Below, in pieces: positions 1-10,969 of a DNA stretch of 64,000 nt. The translations under genes were made by a program, and so were the position numbers. Origin of the DNA: Clostridiales bacterium (GTDB lineage: Bacteria; Bacillota; Clostridia; Peptostreptococcales; Anaerovoracaceae); contig CP042469.1 of the NCBI GenBank assembly GCA_015243575.1, forward strand, positions 2,384,929 to 2,448,928, read 5' to 3'. Below the pieces are notes generated by a model. The model was given only the letters and a program-made list of their open reading frames with translations, was not told where the DNA came from and did no database searches. Numbering within the stretch: the stretch's first letter is position 1; each line of letters starts with the position of its first letter.

Positions 1-396
1 AGGACCGATGGGATTTTTATGATCCATCACACTGTCAGGATGATTGACTGCACCCACGTGATTCAATTGTATCGAGGCAACGGCTCCATGGGCTTTGATC
101 GCCTCAGTAAGGGTCATGATGCTTTCCATATGGTACGTTGTCATATTCTTTTCATGAACGTTCAGGCCGTGTTCATGGCGGGCAGAATATTCTGCGTCAA
201 TAAAAGACTCGGTAAGGGTTACCTGAGCAAAACCACCTCTAGCCTTGGTTTCATAGACGTCGATTCCTTCCGGTGTGGGATAGCCGTGATCTACAATTCG
301 GTTGGTGGTAATCGGTGATGCGAGAACCCGATTTTTAAAGGTGATTCCTTTGATGGAATACGGGGAAAACACATGGGGATACGTATTGTTATTCAT
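1..396 (-). CDS. Old yellow enzyme-family NADH:flavin oxidoreductase, 5' part
   Basis: The first 132 codons of a gene that runs off the left edge. The start is the ATG at 396, preceded by an AAAGGAG ribosome site. The translation opens MNNNTYPHVFSPYSIKGITF and continues with KNRVLASPITTN, a run typical of the FMN-binding TIM barrel of the old yellow enzyme / 2,4-dienoyl-CoA reductase family, and later SIQLNHVGAVNHP, matching the conserved (Q)L.H.G segment of barrel strand 3. Members reduce activated C=C bonds with NAD(P)H; larger ones add a 4Fe-4S cluster and a Rossmann domain. Whether this one has those parts cannot be seen. It lies downstream, on the same strand, of the GntP remnant and the HxlR regulator. 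Substrate unknown. Confidence 0.85.
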   Translation of the reverse strand, partial: MNNNTYPHVFSPYSIKGITFKNRVLASPITTNRIVDHGYPTPEGIDVYETKARGGFAQVTLTESFIDAEYSARHEHGLNVHEKNMTTYHMESIMTLTEAIKAHGAVASIQLNHVGAVNHPDSVMDHKNPIGP

Positions 397-522
397 AATG
401 AAAATGCTCCTTTGTGTAAATGAAATGTTCAAAATGGATTGAGCGGCAGGGCACTGCAACACAGCCCATTTCAAGTTCTGTTGATCCTCAGAGCAGACTT
501 GCGTCCACCGTGAGGGTTATTG

Positions 523-1128
523 TTAACCCAAGGCAGGGAAAAAGGTCAGCATGACCGTAACCACGATGGCTGCAATGCAGCCCCAAACCACTTCTGCCCG
601 AAACACGGAGCTATAGCCCTCTTTGTGGGACAATCCCGCCATTCCAAGCATGATGATAATTGCTCCCTGAAAGGGTAACAAATCCAGCGTTTGGGTTGCC
701 ATTGAAGCAACTCGATGCATAGCTTCCGGCGATACATTTGTCATCGTCCCTGCCAAAATTGGCAGAATAATTTGAAGTCCTGCCGGCGGTGACCCTGTGA
801 TGGCAACAATTAATCCCGTTGAAATCAACACGATGAAAAGTGCTGGTACTGGAAGGTTCGTCACGCCATCAATAATGGTCTGGAAAACCGGTGCTGATTG
901 TACAACGGCTGCAAAGCCAACCATGATTGCCAGCATAGCCATTGCTTCTGCGGCAGCTCTGCCACCTTCATTTAATGTATTGATCAGTGCTCTAGTAATA
1001 TGAGTATATCCCTGGCCTGATCCGGTGTAAATTACGTACCGTTTCCTCGTAAGCTGTAAATCTTGCTGGCAGCTTACCAAAAGGATAGTTTCCGGCAGTA
1101 CGGTTAGGAGAGGCATTAAATAGGTCAA
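523..1128 (-). pseudogene. GntP-family gluconate/carboxylate permease, C-terminal remnant
   Basis: The reading frame gives 201 residues, but only about 165 (below about position 1020) look like a permease: GQGYTHITRALINTLNEGG, then VGFAAVVQSAPVF and TGSPPAGLQIILPIL, as in the last membrane segments of GntP/DctM-like permeases, which are normally about 440 residues. The N-terminal ~35 residues (MTYLMPLLTV...) do not look like the family and there is no ribosome site in front. At least 250 residues and several membrane helices are therefore missing. The upstream side abuts the terminator of the HxlR gene, which suggests a deletion joined a distant segment here. It is unlikely to be functional. 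Confidence 0.75.
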
Positions 1129-1130
1129 TA

Positions 1131-1168
1131 AAAAAAGAGAGCCAAGTGCATTGCTGCACTCAGCTCCC
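1131..1168 (-). terminator. Rho-independent terminator after the HxlR gene
   Basis: On the minus strand GAGC and GTGCA pair with TGCAC and GCTC around a GCAA loop, with a small internal bulge, followed by a run of T residues (A run at 1131-1136 on the plus strand). It lies 48 bp after the stop of the HxlR-type gene. Confidence 0.6.
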
Positions 1169-1216
1169 TATTTTTACTGCCTTTTATTCATCGTATCTCA
1201 TATTAATTCTTTGATT

Positions 1217-1645
1217 CTATTTTTTAAATGGATTTCGCATCAGTGCTTCATCTTTCTCTCTGTATCCGTGCCACATCTCACCCAGCGGGTCAATTTCCAA
1301 ATCAAGCTCTTTCATCCGCTTCCATCCCCATTGGTACATCAGATCAAGGAGCGGCATGAGGCTTTCACCTGCTTCCGTCAGAGTATATTCCACCCGCACC
1401 GGTACTTCCGGATAGACGTTGCGCTGAATCAATCCGTCTGAAACCAATTCTCTCAGAGTGGTGGTAAGCACTTTTTCCGAGATGGGCAGCTGTTTTGTAA
1501 ATCGATTGAATCTGGTTGCTCCGTCAAAGGCAATTCCGCGGATAATGCAGAATTTCCACCGATTGCAGAAAGTGTTGATGACGTAGTTATAGGGGTCATT
1601 TTCAAAGTTATAATAGATATTCTCTTTTATCCCGCCTTTTTCCAC
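1217..1645 (-). CDS. HxlR-family winged-helix transcriptional regulator
   Basis: About 142 residues from the GTG at 1645, which has GGAGAG seven bases upstream; an in-frame ATG at 1783 has no ribosome site and adds residues unlike the family. The core CNRWKFCIIRGIAFDGATRF, then FTKQLPISEKVLTTTLREL and EYTLTEAGESL, is the HxlR domain: recognition helix followed by the wing. HxlR proteins bind as dimers near the promoters of redox or aldehyde-detoxification genes and respond to electrophiles or redox state. The neighbouring oxidoreductase on the same strand is a plausible target, but this is inference. Confidence 0.85.
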   Translation of the reverse strand: MEKGGIKENIYYNFENDPYNYVINTFCNRWKFCIIRGIAFDGATRFNRFTKQLPISEKVLTTTLRELVSDGLIQRNVYPEVPVRVEYTLTEAGESLMPLLDLMYQWGWKRMKELDLEIDPLGEMWHGYREKDEALMRNPFKK

Positions 1646-1794
1646 AAGGAAACTCTCCTTTTCAACCGAGCTTTCATAGCACACGCTGCCAAACAGACAC
1701 CATAATGAAATAATTATATCCAAGGACAGGCTGGTCCGCAAGGGTAACCCCAACTTTCTCCTTATGCAATTTATGCATTGCACTTGTTAAAGTG

Positions 1795-1827
1795 AAAAAG
1801 GCATCGATATCAACTACCGATGCCTTT
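1795..1827 (-). terminator. Terminator of the 5'-nucleotidase gene
   Basis: A 10-bp stem, AAAGGCATCG at 1797-1806 pairing with 1818-1827, followed on the minus strand by TTTTTC. It lies 46 bp after the stop codon at 1873. Confidence 0.75.
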
Positions 1828-1872
1828 AAGCCTAATGCTTGAAAGGAGGAGTGCTAAGTTCACAATCCCCCA

Positions 1873-4122
1873 TTAATTTCTGCTGCTGACGAACCGCTCC
1901 AGAATAGTGGCAACTTCTGCACGGGTTGCATTTCCTGCAGGGTTCAGCTTGCCGCTCGTATCACCAGAAAGCAAGCCACTGCCTACCGCCCACTTCATCG
2001 CATCTGCTGCCCAAGTTGAGACCGCTCCACTGTCAGGATACTTGGTCAAATCTCCTGTTGACTGCTGAGGTGCAGCGTACCGATATAAAATCGCTGCCAG
2101 CTGTTCCCGGCTGATATTATTTTCCGGCAGGAAACCTCCGCCGGTGCCTGTCACAACACCTTTTTCTGCTGCCCATGCAACAGCGTTAGCGTAGTATTTA
2201 TCTGCTTTGACATCTGCGAAGGACTTTGTTGCACCCTGTGGTGATCCTTCAAGCCGATACAGCACTGTAACCAGCATCCCTCTGGTCATTGCAGCATTTG
2301 GTGAGAAGGTATCCTGAGTTGTTCCAGAGAAAAGTCCCTTCTCTACAACAAAACCAACCGATTTGGCTGCCCAGTGATTCGCTGTATCAGCAAAAGCAGC
2401 GGTTGCTTTTTCCACCTTGACACGACCCTGTCCGTAAGGATCAGAATACTCTTTCCCTACCGTACCCTTTAGTTCATCCTGAATGTAGCTGATCAATATC
2501 TGATTGTCCAGCAAAACAGGCTGTACCACAATTTTATTATCCCGGAACATATTGATTCCGTCTCCACCGTCAAGCAGCATATAGTTGTGGGAAGCCAGCG
2601 TATAGGTTTTCTTTGCATCAATTGTCTCGTTCCCTACCTTTACGTCCTTGACACGACGAGCGCCGGAAATTTCAACAAAATTCTTTTTATCATCTACCAC
2701 AACCGATGATTTTACATTGGTATCAATGGTGTAAGTTAAGCCCGAAACCTGTAAAAAACCTCCGTTTTCATCAGGCGTGACGCGAGCGGCCATTTCCAGC
2801 GCATCCAGAATCTCCTGTCCCGTTGCTTCAACGACACAGCCTACATTATTGAATGGATGTACTGAAATGACTTCACCAAAAGTGATATCGCCGGCATCAA
2901 TGCTGGCCCGTACACCGCCGCCGTTTACAAAGGCAATATCCGCAGGTCCACTGTCCGCGCCTGACTTGCCGTTTCCAAGTACAAACCGGTATGCATCCGC
3001 AGCGAGATCCCCTAGATTGGTCTCAGCGCTTCGAACAATTCGTTTTCCTGTATTGGGATCATTGATGGTCAATTCCACCTCGGTTTTTCCAACCTTTGCC
3101 GCAAGATCATCCGAGAAATCTTTTTCGATGTTTGCAATAAAGTCTGCCGTTTCCTTGTCCTGACCTTTATAACCGTTAATCAGCTCAGTTGTAATTTCGC
3201 CGTCTGCTTTAATGACCATACGGCCGATGGAAGCCAGCTTGGTTCCTGTTTGTGTCAGAAGGACGTTTTCTCCGGACTTATTCTTTACCGCATCACCTGG
3301 GACAGTGCTATGAGAATGTCCGTCTATGAAGACATTGATTCCTGTTGTATTCGCAATCACGTCGGTAGAGCACCATGGGCTTGACTGTGAATCAATTCCC
3401 AGATGGCCGATGGCAACAATGTAGTCCGCTCCAGCCGTTTTTGCTGCGTCCACTGCAGTCTGAACGGCACGATACAATTCCTGTCCTTTATCTCCTTCTT
3501 TGAATCCATAGATGAATTTGCCGCTTGCATCCTGGAAGTATGCAGGGGTGGATTTCGTGAAGGATTCCGGTGTCGTGATACCCACATACGCGACCTTTAC
3601 AGCTTTATCGCCTTCTCCGTAGCTGATCATCGTATAGGGATCATAGACCAGCTTGCCCGCTTTCAGGTCCGTAAAGTTGCTGGAAACAACCTTTGCTTTC
3701 AGGTTTTTCATCAATTCCAGCATGCGATCCATCCCGTAATCAAATTCATGATTTCCCGGTACAAACACATCGTAGCCAACCTTGTTGATAATGTCTACGA
3801 GATACTGGCCCTGAGACAGAGTCCCGATAGCATCCCCTTGAACCGCATCCCCCGCATCCGCAAGTGTTACAAAGTTGTCTCCAACCAACTCTTCCATGGC
3901 CTTCTTATAGGCTGCTACACCTGCGTAGCCAATGTTTGTAACAACTTCGTCGGTAATTTTCTGATCCACTCCACAATGAACGTCATTGGTGTAGAGAATG
4001 ACAATATCACCAGGGACTGGTTCGTTTCCTGCTGCAAAGGCAGTAATTCCTCCAGGCAGCAGACCGAACGCCAAAATCAGTGTCAGTGACCAGGCAATAA
4101 TGAATCGACCAACTTTTTTCAT
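1873..4122 (-). CDS. Secreted S-layer-anchored 5'-nucleotidase / 2',3'-cyclic phosphodiesterase
   Basis: 749 residues starting at the ATG at 4122 behind GGAGGTG. An N-terminal signal peptide (KK, hydrophobic core, cleavage near ITAFAA, residue ~31) is followed by a calcineurin-like metallophosphatase domain with YTNDVH, GDAVQG, GNHEFD and GHSHS metal-binding motifs (residues ~40-300), then the 5'-nucleotidase C-terminal domain with FVNGGGVRASI and the LLDGGDG substrate loop (~350-550). Three S-layer-homology repeats (each with a FADV/TRG-type core) fill the last ~180 residues, so the enzyme should be bound to cell-wall polymer outside the cell. It would release nucleosides and phosphate from extracellular nucleotides. 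Transcribed alone, divergent from the AEC permease. Confidence 0.95.
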   Translation of the reverse strand: MKKVGRFIIAWSLTLILAFGLLPGGITAFAAGNEPVPGDIVILYTNDVHCGVDQKITDEVVTNIGYAGVAAYKKAMEELVGDNFVTLADAGDAVQGDAIGTLSQGQYLVDIINKVGYDVFVPGNHEFDYGMDRMLELMKNLKAKVVSSNFTDLKAGKLVYDPYTMISYGEGDKAVKVAYVGITTPESFTKSTPAYFQDASGKFIYGFKEGDKGQELYRAVQTAVDAAKTAGADYIVAIGHLGIDSQSSPWCSTDVIANTTGINVFIDGHSHSTVPGDAVKNKSGENVLLTQTGTKLASIGRMVIKADGEITTELINGYKGQDKETADFIANIEKDFSDDLAAKVGKTEVELTINDPNTGKRIVRSAETNLGDLAADAYRFVLGNGKSGADSGPADIAFVNGGGVRASIDAGDITFGEVISVHPFNNVGCVVEATGQEILDALEMAARVTPDENGGFLQVSGLTYTIDTNVKSSVVVDDKKNFVEISGARRVKDVKVGNETIDAKKTYTLASHNYMLLDGGDGINMFRDNKIVVQPVLLDNQILISYIQDELKGTVGKEYSDPYGQGRVKVEKATAAFADTANHWAAKSVGFVVEKGLFSGTTQDTFSPNAAMTRGMLVTVLYRLEGSPQGATKSFADVKADKYYANAVAWAAEKGVVTGTGGGFLPENNISREQLAAILYRYAAPQQSTGDLTKYPDSGAVSTWAADAMKWAVGSGLLSGDTSGKLNPAGNATRAEVATILERFVSSRN

Positions 4123-4177
4123 GAATACACCTCCGATTTAAGTTAGAATCTGCGGGCAAATCGCTCCGCTTTTAATT

Positions 4178-4205
4178 ATTATAACACTTGTCCCCAAGTC
4201 ATTCT
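4178..4205 (-). promoter_or_regulatory. Putative -10 box and inverted repeat upstream of the 5'-nucleotidase gene
   Basis: A consensus TATAAT lies at 4178-4183 on the minus strand, about 56 bp before the start codon. A perfect ACTTG-N4-CAAGT inverted repeat lies just upstream of it, where a regulator would overlap the promoter spacer. No good -35 box was found at 17 bp. Confidence 0.4.
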
Positions 4206-4352
4206 ACCAAGTTTTGTAAAAATTGCTTTAAACAATACATTATATCCTCGTGCTTCCATCCAAATGAATGACTTACTTTTAAACAAGCCCTTGACGAACT
4301 GGGAGAATTGAAATATAAAGGAATAAGTAACGTTTCTGGAAAGGTAAGTCAT

Positions 4353-5291
4353 ATGAATAATTTGTTAATTTCCTTTAATGCAGTTGCCCCTATGTTTCTT
4401 TGGATGCTTCTTGGATACACCACTCGTCTCAAAGGGATTCTGGACCAACACTCTCAACGCCAGCTAAATCGTTTGGTGTTCCAGGTGTTTATGCCTGCTT
4501 TACTTTTTTACAATATTTACAAGACAGATCTTCACATATCCGTTCAACCGAGGCTTATGCTCTTTGTTCTGGTGGAAATCATTCTGATGTGGCTTCTTGC
4601 CCTGGCAGTGGGTATAAAGGCTGACCCACGCCCTCAAAAACGTGGTGCTTTGATCCAAGGCATGTTTCGCAGCAATTTTATACTTTTCGGCCTGCCCGTG
4701 ATCGTCAGTCTCTTCGGCACCTCCGGTACCGGGGTTACAAGCATGCTGATCGCTGTTGTAATCCCCCTATACAATATCCTTTCGGTAATCACTCTGGAAG
4801 TTTTCCGAAACTGCAGAATTTCTGTGAGAGTCATCCTTACCGGTATCTTAAAGAATCCTCTGATTATCGCTTCGCTCGTCGGGGCTTCCTTCCTCTTTTT
4901 TCAAATTCAGCTGCCCCAGTTTCTGGAAAGCTCTGTATCAGGACTGGCCAATATTGCAACCTCTCTGGCCCTTGTGGTCATGGGCGCGGGGTTTCAAATC
5001 ACACTGATAAAAGAAAATTATAGAAACCTGATGCTCGCCGTTCTGATGAAGCTGTTTCTGATTCCCCTCATTTTTGTCTCCTCTGCAATTGCTGCAGGAT
5101 ATCGGGGAGTTGCGCTTGCTGCGATCATGATCCTGTTCTCTGCGCCTACTGCAGTATCCTCATTTCCCATGGCCGCACAGATGGAAAGTGACAGCGACCT
5201 GGCATCAGAAATCATTGCGTTTACAACCCTGATTTCCTGTGCTACCATCTTTACCTGGATCTTTTTCTTAAAGCAATGGGGTCTCATATAA
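4353..5291 (+). CDS. AEC-family (auxin efflux carrier-like) permease
   Basis: 312 residues from the ATG at 4353, with GGAAAGG eight bases upstream; an earlier TTG at 4308 has poorer spacing. About ten hydrophobic segments in two halves, opening with APMFLWMLLGY and RLVFQVFMPALLFYNI, with a central hydrophilic break and a second half ending FSAPTAVSSFPMA. This is the layout of bacterial AEC permeases, which carry malate or other carboxylates and amino acids. No adjacent enzyme fixes the substrate. It is followed 74 bp later, same strand, by the choloylglycine-hydrolase gene and could be co-transcribed with it. Confidence 0.9.
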   Translation: MNNLLISFNAVAPMFLWMLLGYTTRLKGILDQHSQRQLNRLVFQVFMPALLFYNIYKTDLHISVQPRLMLFVLVEIILMWLLALAVGIKADPRPQKRGALIQGMFRSNFILFGLPVIVSLFGTSGTGVTSMLIAVVIPLYNILSVITLEVFRNCRISVRVILTGILKNPLIIASLVGASFLFFQIQLPQFLESSVSGLANIATSLALVVMGAGFQITLIKENYRNLMLAVLMKLFLIPLIFVSSAIAAGYRGVALAAIMILFSAPTAVSSFPMAAQMESDSDLASEIIAFTTLISCATIFTWIFFLKQWGLI

Positions 5292-5365
5292 CTCAGGCAG
5301 AGCATGGTTCGATGTACATATCGACTGTTTTTTCTCATATATATTAAGGAGGAGGGATAATTGAT

Positions 5366-6376
5366 ATGTGTACAGCAATTACATTGACGACACAACAAGG
5401 TGAGACTTTTTTCGGAAGAAATATGGATTTTTCCTATGATATTCAGCCGCAGCTCTTCATCGTTCCCGGCGGATATGTCTGGAATAATGTTCTTGACATG
5501 AGTTCGCTACGGAATATCTATAGTTTCATCGGAATCGGTCAGGCACTGGATGGCCTTCTTGGCTTTTTTGACGGGGTCAATGAGATGGGGTTTACTGCTG
5601 CCGCATTATACTTTGCAGGATATGCGCAATACGAGAATCAACCTGATCAACATTCCTCAGCGGAGCAAATTGCCTCTTTTGATTTTCTCCACTATATGCT
5701 GGGTAGGTGTGCCTCCGTAGATGATCTTTATGCGCTGAGAGGAAGGGTTTCAATTCTGGGTATTCCCGACCCTGTGACCGGAAGTGCAGCTCCACTACAC
5801 TGGATTGCGGCAGACAGAAACGGTAGGTGTGCCGTCATTGAACTGACAGAAAAAGGTTTTGAGATATATGATAATTCCATCGGAGTCATGGCAAACAGCC
5901 CTGATTTTCCTTGGCACATGACCAATCTCAGAAATTACATGGAAGCATCCCCTTATCAAACGGATGAGACTTACTGGGGCGACATAAAGCTGACACCTTT
6001 TGGGCAGGCAGCAGGAACATCGATTCTGCCGGGAGGATATACCTCGCCTGAACGCTTTGTGCGTACAGCGTATTTAAAAACACACCTCCCACCCACAGAA
6101 AATGATTTGGATGCAGTTATCTCATGCTTTCATGTCATGGAAAGTGTAACAATTCCAAGAGGCGCTGTTGTTACGAACCGAGAAACTTTTGATTATACGA
6201 AATACACCGCATTTATTAACACCATTACATGTGAATATTATTTCAAAACCTATGATAATCTTCAGATCAGAACAGCCAGCTTATATGAAGTCCCCTCCCA
6301 GCCTGGCCAATTGATTAATCTGGGAAATCTGGCAATGCCGATGTCATTTGAAAAGGTGGGAATCCAGAGTCGTTGA
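5366..6376 (+). CDS. Choloylglycine hydrolase-family amidase (bile salt hydrolase / penicillin V acylase type)
   Basis: 336 residues, ATG at 5366 after AAGGAGGAGGG. An N-terminal-nucleophile amidase: Met removal would expose Cys2 (MCTAITL). The other catalytic positions are present: Arg18 and Asp21 (GRNMD), Asn177 (MANSPDFPW) and Arg230 (SPERFVRTAYL). The position that is Asn82 in bile salt hydrolases is Tyr82 here (LYFAGYA), as in Bacillus penicillin V acylase, so the preferred substrate may be a phenoxyacetyl- or N-acyl-type amide such as acyl-homoserine lactone rather than a conjugated bile salt (inference). No signal peptide: a cytoplasmic enzyme, as is usual in Gram-positives. Confidence 0.9.
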   Translation: MCTAITLTTQQGETFFGRNMDFSYDIQPQLFIVPGGYVWNNVLDMSSLRNIYSFIGIGQALDGLLGFFDGVNEMGFTAAALYFAGYAQYENQPDQHSSAEQIASFDFLHYMLGRCASVDDLYALRGRVSILGIPDPVTGSAAPLHWIAADRNGRCAVIELTEKGFEIYDNSIGVMANSPDFPWHMTNLRNYMEASPYQTDETYWGDIKLTPFGQAAGTSILPGGYTSPERFVRTAYLKTHLPPTENDLDAVISCFHVMESVTIPRGAVVTNRETFDYTKYTAFINTITCEYYFKTYDNLQIRTASLYEVPSQPGQLINLGNLAMPMSFEKVGIQSR

Positions 6377-6418
6377 GTCGCCCTATCCCTGGGCAAAGAA
6401 AACGAACCATATTTTTAC

Positions 6419-6455
6419 AAAACCGAGAAGCGCTAAGCATTCTCGGTTTTGTTTT
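6419..6455. terminator. Bidirectional terminator between convergent genes
   Basis: An 11-bp perfect stem, AAAACCGAGAA at 6419-6429 pairing with 6440-6450, with A and T runs on either side. It can stop the rightward amidase transcript and the leftward SBBP transcript. Confidence 0.8.
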
Positions 6456-6527
6456 ATCTCCGTTTATCGTATCATACGCCAACCTGTTTATTATGAGCTT
6501 GTGTTTCCTGCTCCTCATCAATTTCGA

Positions 6528-8633
6528 TTAACTAGAAATCTCCATTATGGTAATTGAGGCTTTGCGGTAAGTTGCAAAATAAGCTTTTGTCGCAGCTCCG
6601 TCAATATTCCCGCCATAGACGGTTTGAACAGCGCCTAAAGAAACGGGAAAGTCCGTGGAATCGGTATCCCCTACCACATACACGGCCCCCTGACGATCTA
6701 CAGCGATTCCTCTTGCTTCTTGAGCAGAGGTACCGCCAAGGTAATAGGATACCAGTAGCTCACTGCCGTCTGCCGAAAGCATGCTGATAAACCAGTCAGC
6801 CGTTCCCGTAAGGGATGAGGGAATGACTGCCGGTGTAATCGGAAAATCAGCTGAGCCGGTAGTACCTGCAACGTAGACATGGTCTGTAGAATCAACGGCC
6901 ACTGCATTTCCCGTGTCTGTTCCGCTGCCTCCCAGATAGGTTGAGAAAACAAGGCTGCTTCCATCTGCGGAGAGTTTGGTAACGAAGGCATCCTGCACGC
7001 CTCCAAAAGTAGCTTGGTAGGCACCGGGTGTTACGGGAAAGTCTGCTGACAGAGTGGATCCTGCAACACAGGCATGAAACAATGAATCAATACGGATTGA
7101 CTCAGCCTGGTCATTCCCGGTTCCTCCCAGATAAGTCGAATACACCAGCGCACTCAAATCCCCCTCTAACTTGGTGATAAAACCATCCGCTCCGCCCGAC
7201 AACGCCTGTTGGAAAGCTCCTGCGGTCACAGGAAAGTCTGTGGATTCCGTAAAGCCTACAACATAAACAAAATCGGAAGAGTCTAGGGCAAGACCGGTGA
7301 TACTATCAAAAGACGTACCTCCTAAGAAAGTGGACACAAGGAGGGAATTTCCCGCAGTAGAGAAAAGTGAGATAAAGCCGTCACTCGTTCCTCCGTTGTA
7401 GGTTGGGCTCACGCCGCCGCCGCCAGTTGGAAAGTTGGTTGCATTGGTCATTCCGCCAACAATTGTCTGTCCGAAAACGTTGACACCGATTCCAGTCCCT
7501 CCTGAGGTTCCGGCAGATCCTCCCAGATACGTGGAATAAATGAGTGCGTTGCCGCCCGGTGATAGTTTAGAAACAAAGGCATCCTGCGTTCCAGCCCGCG
7601 CCCCCTGATATGCGCTCATTGTGGGGAAATTGGCTGAAGTAGTAAAGCCGGTAACATAAGCTGCACCGGAAACGTCGATGGCAATAGCATTTCCTTCGTC
7701 AACTCCAGAGCCTCCCAGATACGTGGAATAGATGAGAGACGTTCCGTCTGGAGCAATCTTCGTTATAAAGGCATCATTGCTGCCCGCCAGAGCCGGCTGA
7801 TAAGCCCCTGCCACGGTTGGAAAATCGGCGGAAGCGGTTCTCCCTACAAAGTAGGCATTGCCCGCTCCGTCTAAAGCAACTCCAAAAATGGAATCAGAGT
7901 CAGAACCGCCAAGGTACGTTGTATACTTGATTGCCGGGTCAATCCATAGCGGATGAGCATGATCATAGGCTCCTACTTCAAAACCGACAGCCAAAGCTCC
8001 CCGCATGCGGGGATTACAAACAAAGGCGCAATCTACGGCGGTCTTCTCCCCTCCAATTTCCTGAAATGCTAAAGGAGAAAGATCAGTCATAGTTCCCAAC
8101 AAATGATGAATCAAAAGATTTCCTTCTTCATCCAGTTCCAAGGAGTCTGCCCCTTCATAATGCATCACGATCTGCTCGGCGTTTCCGCCAGGCCGCAGGA
8201 TCCAATCAAACTTCAGCTTTCCCCTTTCGCTCCGTACTAGCAGATCAATCCCAGGCCAAAGCTCTTGGTAAATAATCTCCTCATAAGAACAGAGATCGCT
8301 TGCCCAGCCTCCGGGATCATTTCCTATAAAGAAATTGTAGGTGCCCTCTTCCGGCAGATTCCCCTGTGGCTGCACATCGGCATTGCACTGATCAAATATG
8401 ACGGCAATTGCCACTGCCTGAACCTCTGAATTACTGTCCGAATCCCTTTCTGCCTTTGACGGAACGGACATAAAATCAAAAACAATCCGATCTGGCAGGA
8501 AGAACAGGCGGTATCCGTTGGCTCTAGCGAAATAGCTCACTCTCGGCTCCATCTGCCCCCCGTTGGGAATAAAGGAAAGCAAGCGGCGCAGGCACGTCTC
8601 CTCATGTGTTTTTTTATCTGTCATAATACTCAT
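6528..8633 (-). CDS. SBBP-repeat beta-propeller protein with N-terminal DUF7948-like domain
   Basis: About 701 residues. The ATG at 8633 has AGGAG seven bases upstream; the ATG at 8648, overlapping the previous stop as ATGA, is the alternative. Residues ~1-230 resemble the domain found before SBBP repeats (FIPNGGQMEPRVSYFAR, later FFIGNDP.GW). Then follow seven repeats of about 58 residues, each starting near (Y/F)STYLGG(S/T) and containing (V/A)YV.G.T.S.(D/N)FP, which form propeller blades. No signal peptide is seen although such proteins are usually on the surface. It is translationally coupled to the collagen-like gene and likely works at the same surface, perhaps of the spore. Function unknown. 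Confidence 0.85.
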   Translation of the reverse strand: MSIMTDKKTHEETCLRRLLSFIPNGGQMEPRVSYFARANGYRLFFLPDRIVFDFMSVPSKAERDSDSNSEVQAVAIAVIFDQCNADVQPQGNLPEEGTYNFFIGNDPGGWASDLCSYEEIIYQELWPGIDLLVRSERGKLKFDWILRPGGNAEQIVMHYEGADSLELDEEGNLLIHHLLGTMTDLSPLAFQEIGGEKTAVDCAFVCNPRMRGALAVGFEVGAYDHAHPLWIDPAIKYTTYLGGSDSDSIFGVALDGAGNAYFVGRTASADFPTVAGAYQPALAGSNDAFITKIAPDGTSLIYSTYLGGSGVDEGNAIAIDVSGAAYVTGFTTSANFPTMSAYQGARAGTQDAFVSKLSPGGNALIYSTYLGGSAGTSGGTGIGVNVFGQTIVGGMTNATNFPTGGGGVSPTYNGGTSDGFISLFSTAGNSLLVSTFLGGTSFDSITGLALDSSDFVYVVGFTESTDFPVTAGAFQQALSGGADGFITKLEGDLSALVYSTYLGGTGNDQAESIRIDSLFHACVAGSTLSADFPVTPGAYQATFGGVQDAFVTKLSADGSSLVFSTYLGGSGTDTGNAVAVDSTDHVYVAGTTGSADFPITPAVIPSSLTGTADWFISMLSADGSELLVSYYLGGTSAQEARGIAVDRQGAVYVVGDTDSTDFPVSLGAVQTVYGGNIDGAATKAYFATYRKASITIMEISS

Positions 8634-8644
8634 GATCTCACTCC

Positions 8645-10357
<1,713 letters not shown>

Positions 10358-10744
10358 TCATTTGATGCTGCTCATCCGTTCAAGAATCTCCACGTCTGCA
10401 GGGCAGAATTCATAGTTCGGGATCTCAGATACCGGAATCCAGCGCATATCGTTGTGCTCCAGCATCTGCGGCACGCCTTGAGTAATAGAAGCGTTAAACA
10501 GAGTCAGATGTACGGTAATATCGGGATATTTGTGAATAACATCCATGAAGACATCCTTCACCGACAGCGTAACTGCAATCTCCTCTCTGCATTCTCGAAT
10601 CAGCGCTTCCTCCAGCGTTTCACCGGGTTCTGCCTTTCCTCCTACAAACTCCCACAGCAAGGGACGCGCTTTGTTTGCGGGGCGCTGGCAGATCAAAAAA
10701 TTTTTATTATGATCCCAAATCAGGGCGGCAGCTACTTCGACCAT
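10358..10744 (-). CDS. Nudix hydrolase, MutT-type (8-oxo-dGTP diphosphatase)
   Basis: 128 residues from the ATG at 10744, preceded by GGGAGA. It starts MVEVAAALIWD and carries a full Nudix box, GGKAEPGETLEEALIRECREE, matching GX5EX7REUXEE, with the Glu residues that bind Mg2+. RPLLWEFVGGK is the typical MutT lead-in to the box. Members hydrolyse oxidised nucleotides such as 8-oxo-dGTP to prevent mutation. It ends in its own terminator and sits on the same strand as ligD, 226 bp downstream of it, so the two DNA-protection genes may share expression. Confidence 0.88.
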   Translation of the reverse strand: MVEVAAALIWDHNKNFLICQRPANKARPLLWEFVGGKAEPGETLEEALIRECREEIAVTLSVKDVFMDVIHKYPDITVHLTLFNASITQGVPQMLEHNDMRWIPVSEIPNYEFCPADVEILERMSSIK

Positions 10745-10969
10745 ACACAATTCTCCCATTCCACAAAGTAACACAATGAATTCCCATTATTGTATTCTGG
10801 AGAAACCGGAAAGTCAATATAGCTATTAATTCATTTTATTAATCATCTAATATAATCAATATTGCACTTAAGTTGTCTAAACAATTACTATAAATCAGAT
10901 TAATAACCCCATGTATATCAGCCTAAACTGTACATGGAATTGATCCTTATCAACAAACCCTGTTCCCGC

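Noticed and set aside
19-318. 99-codon rightward frame at the left edge
   Set aside because: It lies inside the old yellow enzyme-family gene on the other strand, which has clear homology and a ribosome site.
3403-4089. 228-codon rightward frame opposite the 5'-nucleotidase
   Set aside because: Shadow frame; no ribosome site or family.
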